NCBI GenBank assembly: GCA_032718475.1
Contig: JAUCBJ010005081.1
Span: 1-49,719 of the forward strand
Length of the DNA stretch: 49,719 bases
DNA from: Nemertoderma westbladi
Taxonomy: Eukaryota > Xenacoelomorpha > Nemertodermatida > Nemertodermatidae
Reading direction: 5' to 3'
The notes under the pieces are model-generated. The model worked only from the letters and a program-made list of their open reading frames with translations, was not told where the DNA came from and made no database searches. This document shows, piece by piece, positions 21,279-32,225 of this stretch. Made by a program: the position numbers and the translations under genes. The first letter of the stretch is position 1; every line of letters begins with the position of its first letter.

Positions 21279-22039
21279 TACTCCAACGCGGTGAGTAAGG
21301 AGCAGCGTCTCTCCGCATCCCAGCGGTGTCTGGCGGTACCGGTGACGGCCTGGCCAACGGGCCACCAACCCAACCAGACGAACACGGCCCCCGGGGAGGC
21401 GTCGAGGAGGAAGACGGCGGGTTGATCCAAGGGTCGGAACAGTTCCGCCTGCGGGAACGGGCAGTGGGTCGGGTCGGAACGGGAGTGAACCAACGGGGAG
21501 ACCAACTCGTTGGCTTGGAACGTTCCGGAGACGCTGCTCAGACGGAACAGTCGCTGCGAGAACGACGGCCCACTCTGATTGTTTGGCTGCCGGTCATACA
21601 GAGTTAAACAACTCGCGTCTCCTAGCAACAGCAGAAAATTCGACGGCTCGGCGTGTTCCTCGCATTCGATTACTTTGAGTTCCGAATCTTTCCGTTCCGT
21701 TTCTCCCCGGGGGAAACCGAACTCAGTGGGTCGGTCCGACTTCAACCGACCAATCGCGTGTCGCGCCGCATCCCTGGATTGCGGGGTTGCTAGGCAACCA
21801 ATCCAAAGGTAACATGAGAAACTCGAGGAATCCATTAGGATCAGACACAGACGGGATCGCAACGAACGAACCGACAACTCCGTCTGCACCAAATAGACCT
21901 CGGAAGAGATGTCGCCACGACAACAGTACAGACGCGGACCAATAGGTGGAACTGAATCACGGTTGCCATGGTGAACCGCCATACCACCCTGGAATATCTG
22001 CGTGAAGGCTGGGGGTTCTTTGGATTCAGCAACTCGAAC
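21271..22039 (-). CDS. SVIL: Supervillin-like large exon, two gelsolin-like repeats
   Basis: 769 nt, phase 0 in and phase 1 out. It begins VRVAESKEPPAFTQIFQGGM, the junction into a gelsolin-like repeat, and continues with RLYCCRGDI, SLRSRLCLIL and CYLWIGCLAT. Next come RLFRLSSVSGTFQANELVSP and QPAVFLLDASPGAVFVWLGW, the last repeat with the supervillin signature GWWP. The exon ends at RRCSLLTALEYSS. Acceptor TTACAG before 22039, donor TTCCT|GTGAGT. It is fully open and is the longest exon in the window. Confidence 0.94.
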
Positions 22040-22320
22040 CTGTAACATAAAACATAACGGCATACTGAAAGGCCTTGGATTAGAGATGTTATATAAAGGT
22101 TTTGTTAAGAAATGGAAAATATAAGGAAGCGCGTCACCGGGGGTTGAACCAACGCTATACGTAGGTCAGCAATACTCGAGCTGAATATTTATTTATTTGT
22201 TCTTCCCTCCTGTTTCACTCTAACGCCGTTAGGCCCGCTGTTAGAGATAGAATATATGCAACTTAAGACTGCCCGTTCAATAGAAGTGGATTAGGTGGGA
22301 GTTTGAGTGTCAGGGACAAG

Positions 22321-22391
22321 TGGCTGAGCTGGTTAGCGCTACTGATGAGGCCTGATAGGCTGAAACGTACGTATAGCGCTGGTTCAACCCC
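22321..22391 (+). promoter_or_regulatory. Pol III A-box and B-box like sequences
   Basis: TGGCTGAGCTGG (22321-22332) fits the A-box and GGTTCAACCCC (22381-22391) fits the B-box of tRNA-type promoters. The spacing of 60 bp is longer than in a standard tRNA, because a ribozyme core sits between them. No tRNA cloverleaf can be drawn. Confidence 0.5.
22331..22384 (+). ncRNA. Type I hammerhead ribozyme
   Basis: Stem I: GGTTAGCGCTA (22331-22341) pairs with TAGCGCTGGTT (22374-22384), 7 Watson-Crick and 4 G-U pairs. Core CTGATGA at 22342-22348. Stem II GGCC/GGCT with loop TGATA (22349-22361). GAAA at 22362-22365. Stem III is minimal: AC pairs with GT around GTAC. The predicted cleavage site is after GUA at 22371-22373. 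All invariant core bases are present. Very short stem III is known from hammerheads of Penelope-like elements and animal retrozymes. Confidence 0.85.
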
Positions 22392-22652
22392 CGGTGACGC
22401 GCTTTCTCATTTTTTCCATTTCTGAACAAAACCATAATATTACATCTTTAATTACAGTTGTATTAACAGCTCAACTCCAATTCATTTAATTAATATCACT
22501 TGGATTAGAGAGGTGCAAAGTTCAATGTCAAAATGTCGGTCTTTCAAAACCAAATTGGCCACTTTTGAAGAGAATGAATCAAAGAAGTTTTATTTTTCAG
22601 GATTGTTGACCCGGTAATTGATCACGAGTTTCCATGGTTACCGAACACCAAC

Positions 22653-22813
22653 CTGCGGTCCTTTCTCTTCGTCCAACTCGATCGTCATTAACGCGGACGC
22701 ACACTTCTCGGTTACGGTGCTCGCGGCGCCCTGCCAGCAGAAATAAACGCAACGGACGCGGCCGGTACCGGAGGAAATAACTCGAGAGGCTCCGCCACGC
22801 AGACTCCGGGTTC
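22653..22813 (-). CDS. SVIL: Supervillin-like exon (gelsolin-like repeat)
   Basis: 161 nt, entering in phase 1 and leaving in phase 0. It encodes [19 protein letters not shown] then [17 protein letters not shown] and [14 protein letters not shown]. These match the YFFWQGR and ALMTVELDEE landmarks of supervillin. Acceptor TTGCTATAG before 22813, donor CCGCAG|GTTGGT at 22652-22651. Confidence 0.92.
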
Positions 22814-23005
22814 CTATAGCAACAGATAAACAGATACCTAGAGGTTCCTATAGCAACGGATAAATGGGTATCTAGGGGTTCCTATAGCAACAAATAATCA
22901 GTTACCTTGGGGTTCCTATAGCAACAGATAAACAGTTATATACCTAATGGTTACCATAGCAACATATAAACAGTTACCTAGGGGTTCCTATAGCAACAGA
23001 TAAAC
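22811..23005 (-). repeat. Acceptor-side repeat, about 6 copies of 32-39 bp
   Basis: Minus-strand unit with CTGTTTATCTGTTGCTATAG|GAACC. Each copy reproduces the polypyrimidine tract, the AG and the first exon bases of the exon starting at 22813. It fills the intron between the exons ending at 23023 and starting at 22813. Confidence 0.85.
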
Positions 23006-23022
23006 ATGTCGATTCAACCTAC

Positions 23023-23134
23023 CAGATGTTTCAACACGATAAGTCCATCTAACCACGTAGGTGTCAGCCGAGTGAAACTGACCGAAACTTTTCATCCCCA
23101 GTTCAACTTTATCGAACTCGGACACGTGCCAAAC
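23023..23134 (-). CDS. SVIL: Supervillin-like exon
   Basis: 112 nt, phase 0 in and phase 1 out, encoding VWHVSEFDKVELGMKSFGQF then HSADTYVVRWTYRVETS. It corresponds to VWHILEFDYS...QFHEGDAYVVKW of supervillin. Acceptor TTCCCTAG before 23134, donor CATCTG|GTAGGT at 23022-23021. Confidence 0.93.
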
Positions 23135-23627
23135 CTAGGGAACATAGAGGTAGAACAAGGTTCTTAGAAAAGTAGTCCAAACTCCAAACCAATGCAACGT
23201 CCAGTTCCACTAAATACATCATCCAAAAATTAACCGTAACCTTTAAACTATTACATTAACAAATCTAAATATTAATAAAAATTAAAATTTCCATATTTCA
23301 TAAAACTTACAGTTACAATACAATTCGGGATACAATAGAGTCCGGGAATAAAAGCCTCAAATGATTCTAAACGAAGCTTTCAAATTTTCATTAAATAATA
23401 GCAAAATGTAGTTCACTCGCTTTATTTGTGACAAGTTCTACTATACGACGCGGTTTACTATACGATTTAATGAATAGACATCTACGCAACATCCGCAATC
23501 GGTAACCACACGGCGACGATACCTGTAGTGATTGCTATAATCTCAAATCGTCGAAGGGTTTAACATTGTCGATATTTCTCTATAAGGTCTTTCATTTGCT
23601 TTAAGGGCGTAGTTTCTATAGCAACTT
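23135..23627. other. Unique intron sequence
   Basis: AT-rich; no ORF. It separates the 56-bp array from its 3' exon. Confidence 0.5.
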
Positions 23628-26600
23628 ACCTGGACCTCAATACTTGTGACTGAGTGTCCACGTATTTCTATTGGACCCAACTAACCTGGACCTAAATACT
23701 TGTGACTGAGTGTCCACGTATTTCTATTGGACCCAACTTACCTGGACCTAAATACTTGTGACTGAGTGTCCACGTCTTTCTATTGGACCCAACTTACCTG
23801 GACCTAAATACTTGTGACTGAGTGTCCACGTCTTTCTATTGGACCCAACTTACCTGGACCACAATACTTGTGACTGAGTGTCCACGTCTTTCTATTGGAC
23901 CCAACTAACCTGGACCTAAATACTTGTGACTGAGTGTCCACGTATTTCTATTGGACCCAACTTACCTGGACCTAAATACTTGTGACTGAGTGTCCACGTC
24001 TTTCTATTGGACCCAACTTACCTGGACCTAAATACTTGTGACTGAGTGTCCACATCTTTCTATTGGACCCAACTTACCTGGACCTAAATACTTGTGACTG
24101 AGTGTCCACGTCTTTCTATTGAACCCAACTTACCTGGACCTCAATACTTGTGACTGAGTGTCCACGTATTTCTATTGGACCCAACTTACCTGGACCTCAA
24201 TACTTGTGACTGAGTGTCCACGTCTTTCTATTGGACCCAACTTACCTGGACCTCAATACTTGTGACTGAGTGTCCACGTCTTTCTATTGGACCCAACTTA
24301 CCTGGACCTCAATACTTGTGACTGAGTGTCCACGTCTTTCTATTGAACCCAACTTACCTGGACCTCAATACTTGTGACTGAGTGTCCACGTCTTTCTATT
24401 GGACCCAACTTACCTGGACCTCAATACTTGTGACTGAGTGTCCACGTCTTTCTATTGGACCCAACTTACCTGGACCTCAATACTTGTGACTGAGTGTCCA
24501 CATCTTTCTATTGGACCCAACTTACCTGGACCTAAATACTTGTGACTGAGTGTCCACGTCTTTCTATTGAACCCAACTTACCTGGACCTCAATACTTGTG
24601 ACTGAGTGTCCACGTATTTCTATTGGACCCAACTTACCTGGACCTCAATACTTGTGACTGAGTGTCCACGTCTTTCTATTGGACCCAACTTACCTGGACC
24701 TCAATACTTGTGACTGAGTGTCCACGTCTTTCTATTGGACCCAACTTACCTGGACCTAAATACTTGTGACTGAGTGTCCACTTATTTCTATTGGACCCAA
24801 CTTACCTGGACCTAAATACTTGTGACTGAGTGTCCACGTCTTTCTATTGGACCCAACTTACCTGGACCTAAATACTTGTGACTGAGTGTCCACATCTTTC
24901 TATTGGACCCAACTTACCTGGACCTAAATACTTGTGACTGAGTGTCCACGTCTTTCTATTGAACCCAACTTACCTGGACCTCAATACTTGTGACTGAGTG
25001 TCCACGTCTTTCTATTGGACCCAACTTACCTGGACCTAAATACTTGTGACTGAGTGTCCACGTCTTTCTATTGAACCCAACTTACCTGGACCTCAATACT
25101 TGTGACTGAGTGTCCACGTATTTCTATTGGACCCAACTTACCTGGACCTCAATACTTGTGACTGAGTGTCCACGTCTTTCTATTGGACCCAACTTACCTG
25201 GACCTCAATACTTGTGACTGAGTGTCCACGTCTTTCTATTGGACCCAACTTACCTGGACCACAATACTTGTGACTTGAGTGTCCACGTCTTTCTATTGGA
25301 CCCAACTTACCTGGACCTCAATACTTGTGACTGAGTGTCCACGTATTTCTATTGGGTCCAACTTACCTGGACCTCAATACTTGTGACTGAGTGTCCACGT
25401 CTTTCTATTGGGTCCAACTTACCTGGACCTCAATACTTGTGACTGAGTGTCCACGTCTTTCTATTGGATCCAATTTACCGGCACCTCAATACTTGGTCCA
25501 CGTCTTTCTATTGGACCCAACTTACCTGGACCACAATACTTGTGACTTGAGTGTCCACGTCTTTCTATTGGACCCAACTTACCTGGACCTCAATACTTGT
25601 GACTGAGTGTCCACGTATTTCTATTGGGTCCAACTTACCTGGACCTCAATACTTGTGACTGAGTGTCCACGTCTTTCTATTGGGTCCAACTTACCTGGAC
25701 CTCAATACTTGTGACTTGAGTGTCCACGTCTTTCTATTGGACCCAACTTACCTGGACCTCAATACTTGTGACTGAGTGTCCACGTCTTTCTATTGGACCC
25801 AACTTACCTGGACCTCAATTCTTGTGACTGAGTGTCCACGTCTTTCTATTGGACCCAACGTACCTGGACCTCAATACTTGTGACTGAGTGTACACATCTT
25901 TATATTGGGTCCAACTTACCTGGACCTCAATACTTGTGACTGAGCGTCCACGTCTTTCTATTGGACCCAACTTACCTGGACCTCAATTATTGTGACTGAG
26001 TGTCCACGTCTTTCTATTGGACCCAACTTACCTGGACCTCAATTCTTGTGACTGAGTGTCCACGTCTTTCTATTAGACCCAACTTACCTGGACCTCAATA
26101 CTTGTGACTGAGTGTCCACGTCTTTCTATTGGACCCAACTTACCTGGACCTCAATACTTGTGACTGAGTGTCCACGTCTTTCTATTGGACCCAACTTACC
26201 TGGACCTCAATTATTGTGACTGAGTGTCCACGTCTTTCTATTGGACCCAACTTACCTGGACCTCAATACTTGTGACTGAGTGTCCACGTCTTTCTATTGG
26301 ACCCAACTTACCTGGACCTCAATACTTGTGACTGAGTGTCCACGTCTTTCTATTGGACCCAACTTACCTGGACCTCAATTCTTGTGACTGAGTGTCCACG
26401 TCTTTCTATTGGACCCAACTTACCTGGACCTCAATACTTGTGACTGAGTGTCCATGTCTTTCTATTGGACCCAACTTACCTGGACCTCAATACTTGTGAC
26501 TGAGTGTCCATGTCTTTCTATTGGACCCAACTTACCTGGACCTCAATTCTTGTGACTGAGTGTCCACGTCTTTCTATTGGACCCAACTTACCTGGACCTA

Positions 26601-29600
26601 AATACTTGTGACTGAGTGTCCACTTATTTCTATTGGACCCAACTTACCTGGACCTAAATACTTGTGACTGAGTGTCCACGTCTTTCTATTGGACCCAACT
26701 TACCTGGACCTAAATACTTGTGACTGAGTGTCCACATCTTTCTATTGGACCCAACTTACCTGGACCTAAATACTTGTGACTGAGTGTCCACGTCTTTCTA
26801 TTGAACCCAACTTACCTGGACCTCAATACTTGTGACTGAGTGTCCACGTCTTTCTATTGGACCCAACTTACCTGGACCTAAATACTTGTGACTGAGTGTC
26901 CACATCTTTCTATTGGACCCAACTTACCTGGACCTAAATACTTGTGACTGAGTGTCCACGTCTTTCTATTGAACCCAACTTACCTGGACCTCAATACTTG
27001 TGACTGAGTGTCCACGTATTTCTATTGGACCCAACTTACCTGGACCTCAATACTTGTGACTGAGTGTCCACGTCTTTCTATTGGACCCAACTTACCTGGA
27101 CCTCAATACTTGTGACTGAGTGTCCACGTATTTCTATTGGACCCAACTTACCTGGACCTCAATACTTGTGACTGAGTGTCCACGTCTTTCTATTGGACCC
27201 AACTTACCTGGACCTCAATACTTGTGACTGAGTGTCCACGTCTTTCTATTGGACCCAACTTACCTGGACCACAATACTTGTGACTTGAGTGTCCACGTCT
27301 TTCTATTGGACCCAACTTACCTGGACCTCAATACTTGTGACTGAGTGTCCACGTATTTCTATTGGGTCCAACTTACCTGGACCTCAATACTTGTGACTGA
27401 GTGTCCACGTCTTTCTATTGGGTCCAACTTACCTGGACCTCAATACTTGTGACTGAGTGTCCACGTCTTTCTATTGGATCCAATTTACCGGCACCTCAAT
27501 ACTTGGTCCACGTCTTTCTATTGGACCCAACTTACCTGGACCACAATACTTGTGACTTGAGTGTCCACGTCTTTCTATTGGACCCAACTTACCTGGACCT
27601 CAATACTTGTGACTGAGTGTCCACGTATTTCTATTGGGTCCAACTTACCTGGACCTCAATACTTGTGACTGAGTGTCCACGTCTTTCTATTGGGTCCAAC
27701 TTACCTGGACCTCAATACTTGTGACTGAGTGTCCACGTCTTTCTATTGGATCCAATTTACCGGCACCTCAATACTTGGTCCACGTCTTTCTATTGGACCC
27801 AACTTACCTGGACCACAATACTTGTGACTTGAGTGTCCACGTCTTTCTATTGGACCCAACTTACCTGGACCTCAATACTTGTGACTGAGTGTCCACGTAT
27901 TTCTATTGGGTCCAACTTACCTGGACCTCAATACTTGTGACTGAGTGTCCACGTCTTTCTATTGGGTCCAACTTACCTGGACCTCAATACTTGTGACTTG
28001 AGTGTCCACGTCTTTCTATTGGACCCAACTTACCTGGACCTCAATACTTGTGACTGAGTGTCCACGTCTTTCTATTGGACCCAACTTACCTGGACCTCAA
28101 TTCTTGTGACTGAGTGTCCACGTCTTTCTATTGGACCCAACGTACCTGGACCTCAATACTTGTGACTGAGTGTACACATCTTTATATTGGGTCCAACTTA
28201 CCTGGACCTCAATACTTGTGACTGAGCGTCCACGTCTTTCTATTGGACCCAACTTACCTGGACCTCAATTATTGTGACTGAGTGTCCACGTCTTTCTATT
28301 GGACCCAACTTACCTGGACCTCAATTCTTGTGACTGAGTGTCCACGTCTTTCTATTAGACCCAACTTACCTGGACCTCAATACTTGTGACTGAGTGTCCA
28401 CGTCTTTCTATTGGACCCAACTTACCTGGACCTCAATACTTGTGACTGAGTGTCCACGTCTTTCTATTGGACCCAACTTACCTGGACCTCAATTATTGTG
28501 ACTGAGTGTCCACGTCTTTCTATTGGACCCAACTTACCTGGACCTCAATACTTGTGACTGAGTGTCCACGTCTTTCTATTGGACCCAACTTACCTGGACC
28601 TCAATACTTGTGACTGAGTGTCCACGTCTTTCTATTGGACCCAACTTACCTGGACCTCAATTCTTGTGACTGAGTGTCCACGTCTTTCTATTGGACCCAA
28701 CTTACCTGGACCTCAATACTTGTGACTGAGTGTCCATGTCTTTCTATTGGACCCAACTTACCTGGACCTCAATACTTGTGACTGAGTGTCCATGTCTTTC
28801 TATTGGACCCAACTTACCTGGACCTCAATTCTTGTGACTGAGTGTCCACGTCTTTCTATTGGACCCAACTTACCTGGACCTCAATACTTGTGACTGAGTG
28901 TCCACGTCTTTCTATTGGACCCAACTTACCTGGACCTCAATTCTTGTGACTGAGTGTCCACGTCTTTCTATTGGACCCAACTTACCTGGACCTCAATACT
29001 TGTGACTGAGTGTCCATGTCTTTCTATTGGACCCAACTTACCTGGACCTCAATTCTTGTGACTGAGTGTCCACGTCTTTCTATTGGACCCAACTTACCTG
29101 GACCTCAATACTTGTGACTGAGTGTCCACGTCTTTCTATTGGACCCAACTTACCTGGACCTCAATTCTTGTGACTGAGTGTCCACGTCTTTCTATTGGAC
29201 CCAACTTACCTGGACCTCAATACTTGTGACTGAGTGTCCATGTCTTTCTATTGGACCCAACTTACCTGGACCTCAATACTTGTGACTGAGTGTCCACGTC
29301 TTTCTATTGGACCCAACTTACCTGGACCTCAATACTTGTGACTGAGTGTCCACGTCTTTCTATTGGACCCAACTTACCTGGACCTCAATACTTGTGACTG
29401 AGTGTCCACGTCTTTCTATTGGACCCAACTTACCTGGACCTCAATACTTGTGACTGAGTGTCCACGTCTTTCTATTGGATCCAATTTCCCTGCACCTCAA
29501 TACTTGGTCCACGTCTTTCTATTGGACCCAACTTACCTGGACCTCAATACTTGTGACTGAGTGCCCACGTCTTTCTATTGGGTCCAACTTACCTGCACTT

Positions 29601-32112
29601 CAATACTTGTGACTGAGTGTCCACGTCTTTCTATTGGATCCAATTTACCTGCACCTCAATACTTGGTCCACGTCTTTCTATTGGACCCAACTTACCTGGA
29701 CCTCAATACTTGTGACTGAGTGTCCACGTCTTTCTATTGGGTCCAACTTACCTGGACCTCAATACTTGTGACTGAGTGTCCACGTCTTTCTATTGGACCC
29801 AACTTACCTGGACCTCAATACTTGTGACTGAGTGACCACGTCTTTCTATTGGGTCCAACTTCCTGGACCTCAATACTTGTGACTGAGTGTCCACGTCTTT
29901 CTATTGGACCCAACTTACCTGGACCTCAATACTTGTGACTGAGTGCCCATGTCTTTCTATTGGGTCCAACTTACCTGCACTTCAATACTTGTGACTGAGT
30001 GTCCATGTCTTTCTATTGGACCCAACTTACCTGGACCTCAATACTTGTGACTGAGTGTCCACGTCTTTCTATTGGACCCAACTTACCTGGACCTCAATAC
30101 TTGTGACTGAGAGTCCACGTCTTTCTATTGGACCCAACTTACCTGGACCTCAATACTTGTGACTGAGTGTCCACGTCTTTCTATTGGATCCAATTTCCCT
30201 GCACCTCAATACTTGGTCCACGTCTTTCTATTGGACCCAACTTACCTGGACCTCAATACTTGTGACTGAGTGCCCACGTCTTTCTATTGGGTCCAACTTA
30301 CCTGCACTTCAATACTTGTGACTGAGTGTCCACGTCTTTCTATTGGATCCAATTTACCTGCACCTCAATACTTGGTCCACGTCTTTCTATTGGACCCAAC
30401 TTACCTGGACCTCAATACTTGTGACTGAGTGTCCACGTCTTTCTATTGGGTCCAACTTACCTGGACCTCAATACTTGTGACTGAGTGTCCACGTCTTTCT
30501 ATTGGACCCAACTTACCTGGACCTCAATACTTGTGACTGAGTGCCCACGTCTTTCTATTGGGTCCAACTTCCTGGACCTCAATACTTGTGACTGGGTGTC
30601 CACGTCTTTCTATTGGACCCAACTCACCTGGACCTCAATACTTGTGACTGAGTGCCCACGTCTTTCTATTGGGTCCAACTTACCTGCACTTCAATACTTG
30701 TGACTGAGTGTCCACGTATTTCTATTGGACCCAACTTACCTGGACCTCAATACTTGTGACAGAGTGTACACATCTTTCTATTGGGTCCAACTTACCTGGA
30801 CCTCAATACTTGTGACTGAGTGTCCACGTCTTTCTATTGGACCCAACTTACCTGGACCTCAATACTTGTGACTGAGTGTACACATCTTTCTATTGGGTTC
30901 AACTTACCTGGACCTCAATACTTGTGACTAAGTGTCCACGTCTTTCTATTGGACACAACTTACCTGGACCTCAATACTTGTGACTGAGTGTCTACGTATT
31001 TCTATTGGACCCAACTTACCTGGACCTCAATACTTGTGACTGAGTGTCCACGTCTTTCTATTGGATCCAATTTACCTGCACCTCAATACTTGGTCCACGT
31101 CTTTCTATTGGACCCAACTTACCTGGACCTCAATACTTGTGACTGAGTGTCCACGTCTTTCTATTGAACCCAACTTACCTGGACCTCAATACTTGTGACT
31201 GAGTGTCCACGTCTTTCTATTGGTTCCAACTTACCTGGACCTCAATACTTGTGACTGAGTGTCCGCGTCTTTCTATTGGACCCAACTTACCTGGACCTCA
31301 ATACTTGTGACTGAGTGCCCACGTCTTTCTATTGGGTTCAACTTACCTGGACCTCAATACTTGTGACTAAGTGTCCACGTCTTTCTATTGGACACAACTT
31401 ACCTGGACCTCAATACTTGTGACTGAGTGTCTACGTATTTCTATTGGACCCAACTTACCTGGACCTCAATACTTGTGACTGAGTGTCCACGTCTTTCTAT
31501 TGGATCCAATTTACCTGCACCTCAATACTTGGTCCACGTCTTTCTATTGGACCCAACTTACCTGGACCTCAATACTTGTGACTGAGTGTCCACGTCTTTC
31601 TATTGAACCCAACTTACCTGGACCTCAATACTTGTGACTGAGTGTCCACGTCTTTCTATTGGTTCCAACTTACCTGGACCTCAATACTTGTGACTGAGTG
31701 TCCGCGTCTTTCTATTGGACCCAACTTACCTGGACCTCAATACTTGTGACTGAGTGCCCACGTCTTTCTATTGGGTTCAACTTACCTGGACCTCAATACT
31801 TGTGACTAAGTGTCCACGTCTTTCTATTGGACACAACTTACCTGGACCTCAATACTTGTGACTGAGTGTCTACGTATTTCTATTGGACCCAACTTACCTG
31901 GACCTCAATACTTGTGACTGAGTGTCCACGTCTTTCTATTGGATCCAATTTACCTGCACCTCAATACTTGGTCCACGTCTTTCTATTGGACCCAACTTAC
32001 CTGGACCTCAATACTTGTGACTGAGTGTCCACGTCTTTCTATTGGACCCAACTTACCTGGACCTCAATACTTGTGACTGAGTGTCCACGTCTTTCTATTG
32101 GGTCCAATTTAC
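23628..32112 (-). repeat. 56-bp minisatellite, about 150 copies
   Basis: Minus-strand unit: the exon end TCAGTCACAAGTATTGAG then GTCCAG|GTAAGTTGGGTCC and CAATAGAAAGACGTGGACAC. Every intact unit carries a consensus donor CAG|GTAAGT. The copy at 32057 is the authentic exon end. Higher-order copies exist: a block at about 25390 recurs at 27400 and again 272 bp later, and a 439-bp period occurs between 30950 and 31830. Some units are short (CAATACTTGG directly joined to TCCACG). Confidence 0.95.
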
Positions 32113-32224
32113 CAGAGCCACGGCCCAAATTAATACCTTCTAGAACCAGTCCTGGTGTTACTGGCGCCCCGTCTCCCATCATTAGTCGTGCGTCGGTAGG
32201 TCGGAGATCCGATATCGCATCCCC
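32057..32224 (-). CDS. SVIL: Supervillin-like exon
   Basis: 56 codons, phase 0/0: GDAISDLRPTDARLMM, then PGLVLEGINLGRGSG, then KLDPIERRGHSVTSIEVQ. The segment from GRGSG to the exon end has the same length as GRGYG...SVSVD in vertebrate supervillin, which shows that the donor at 32056-32055 (CAG|GTAAGT) is the real one and that the earlier GTAAAT at about 32112 is not used. Acceptor CCTTATATTTAG before 32224. Confidence 0.92.
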
Positions 32225-32225
32225 C

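Larger units (their letters stand above)
22084..22447. mobile_element. Small inverted-repeat element with tRNA-like boxes and ribozyme
   Basis: The arms 22084-22173 and about 22366-22447 are inverted copies (roughly 80-90 bp, with scattered differences). Both contain TAGCGYTGGTTCAACCCCCG and GTGACGCGC. The element lies in the intron between exons 22653 and 22039. Only the right arm keeps the complete hammerhead core. It may be a non-autonomous Penelope-like element, a retrozyme or a tRNA-derived SINE. Confidence 0.65.

Noticed and set aside
22321-22402. A tRNA gene
   Set aside because: A- and B-box like sequences exist, but no acceptor or anticodon stem can be formed. The segment between them folds as a hammerhead.
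14273-32112. CRISPR-like regular repeats
   Set aside because: The arrays are head-to-tail without unique spacers, and the DNA is eukaryotic.
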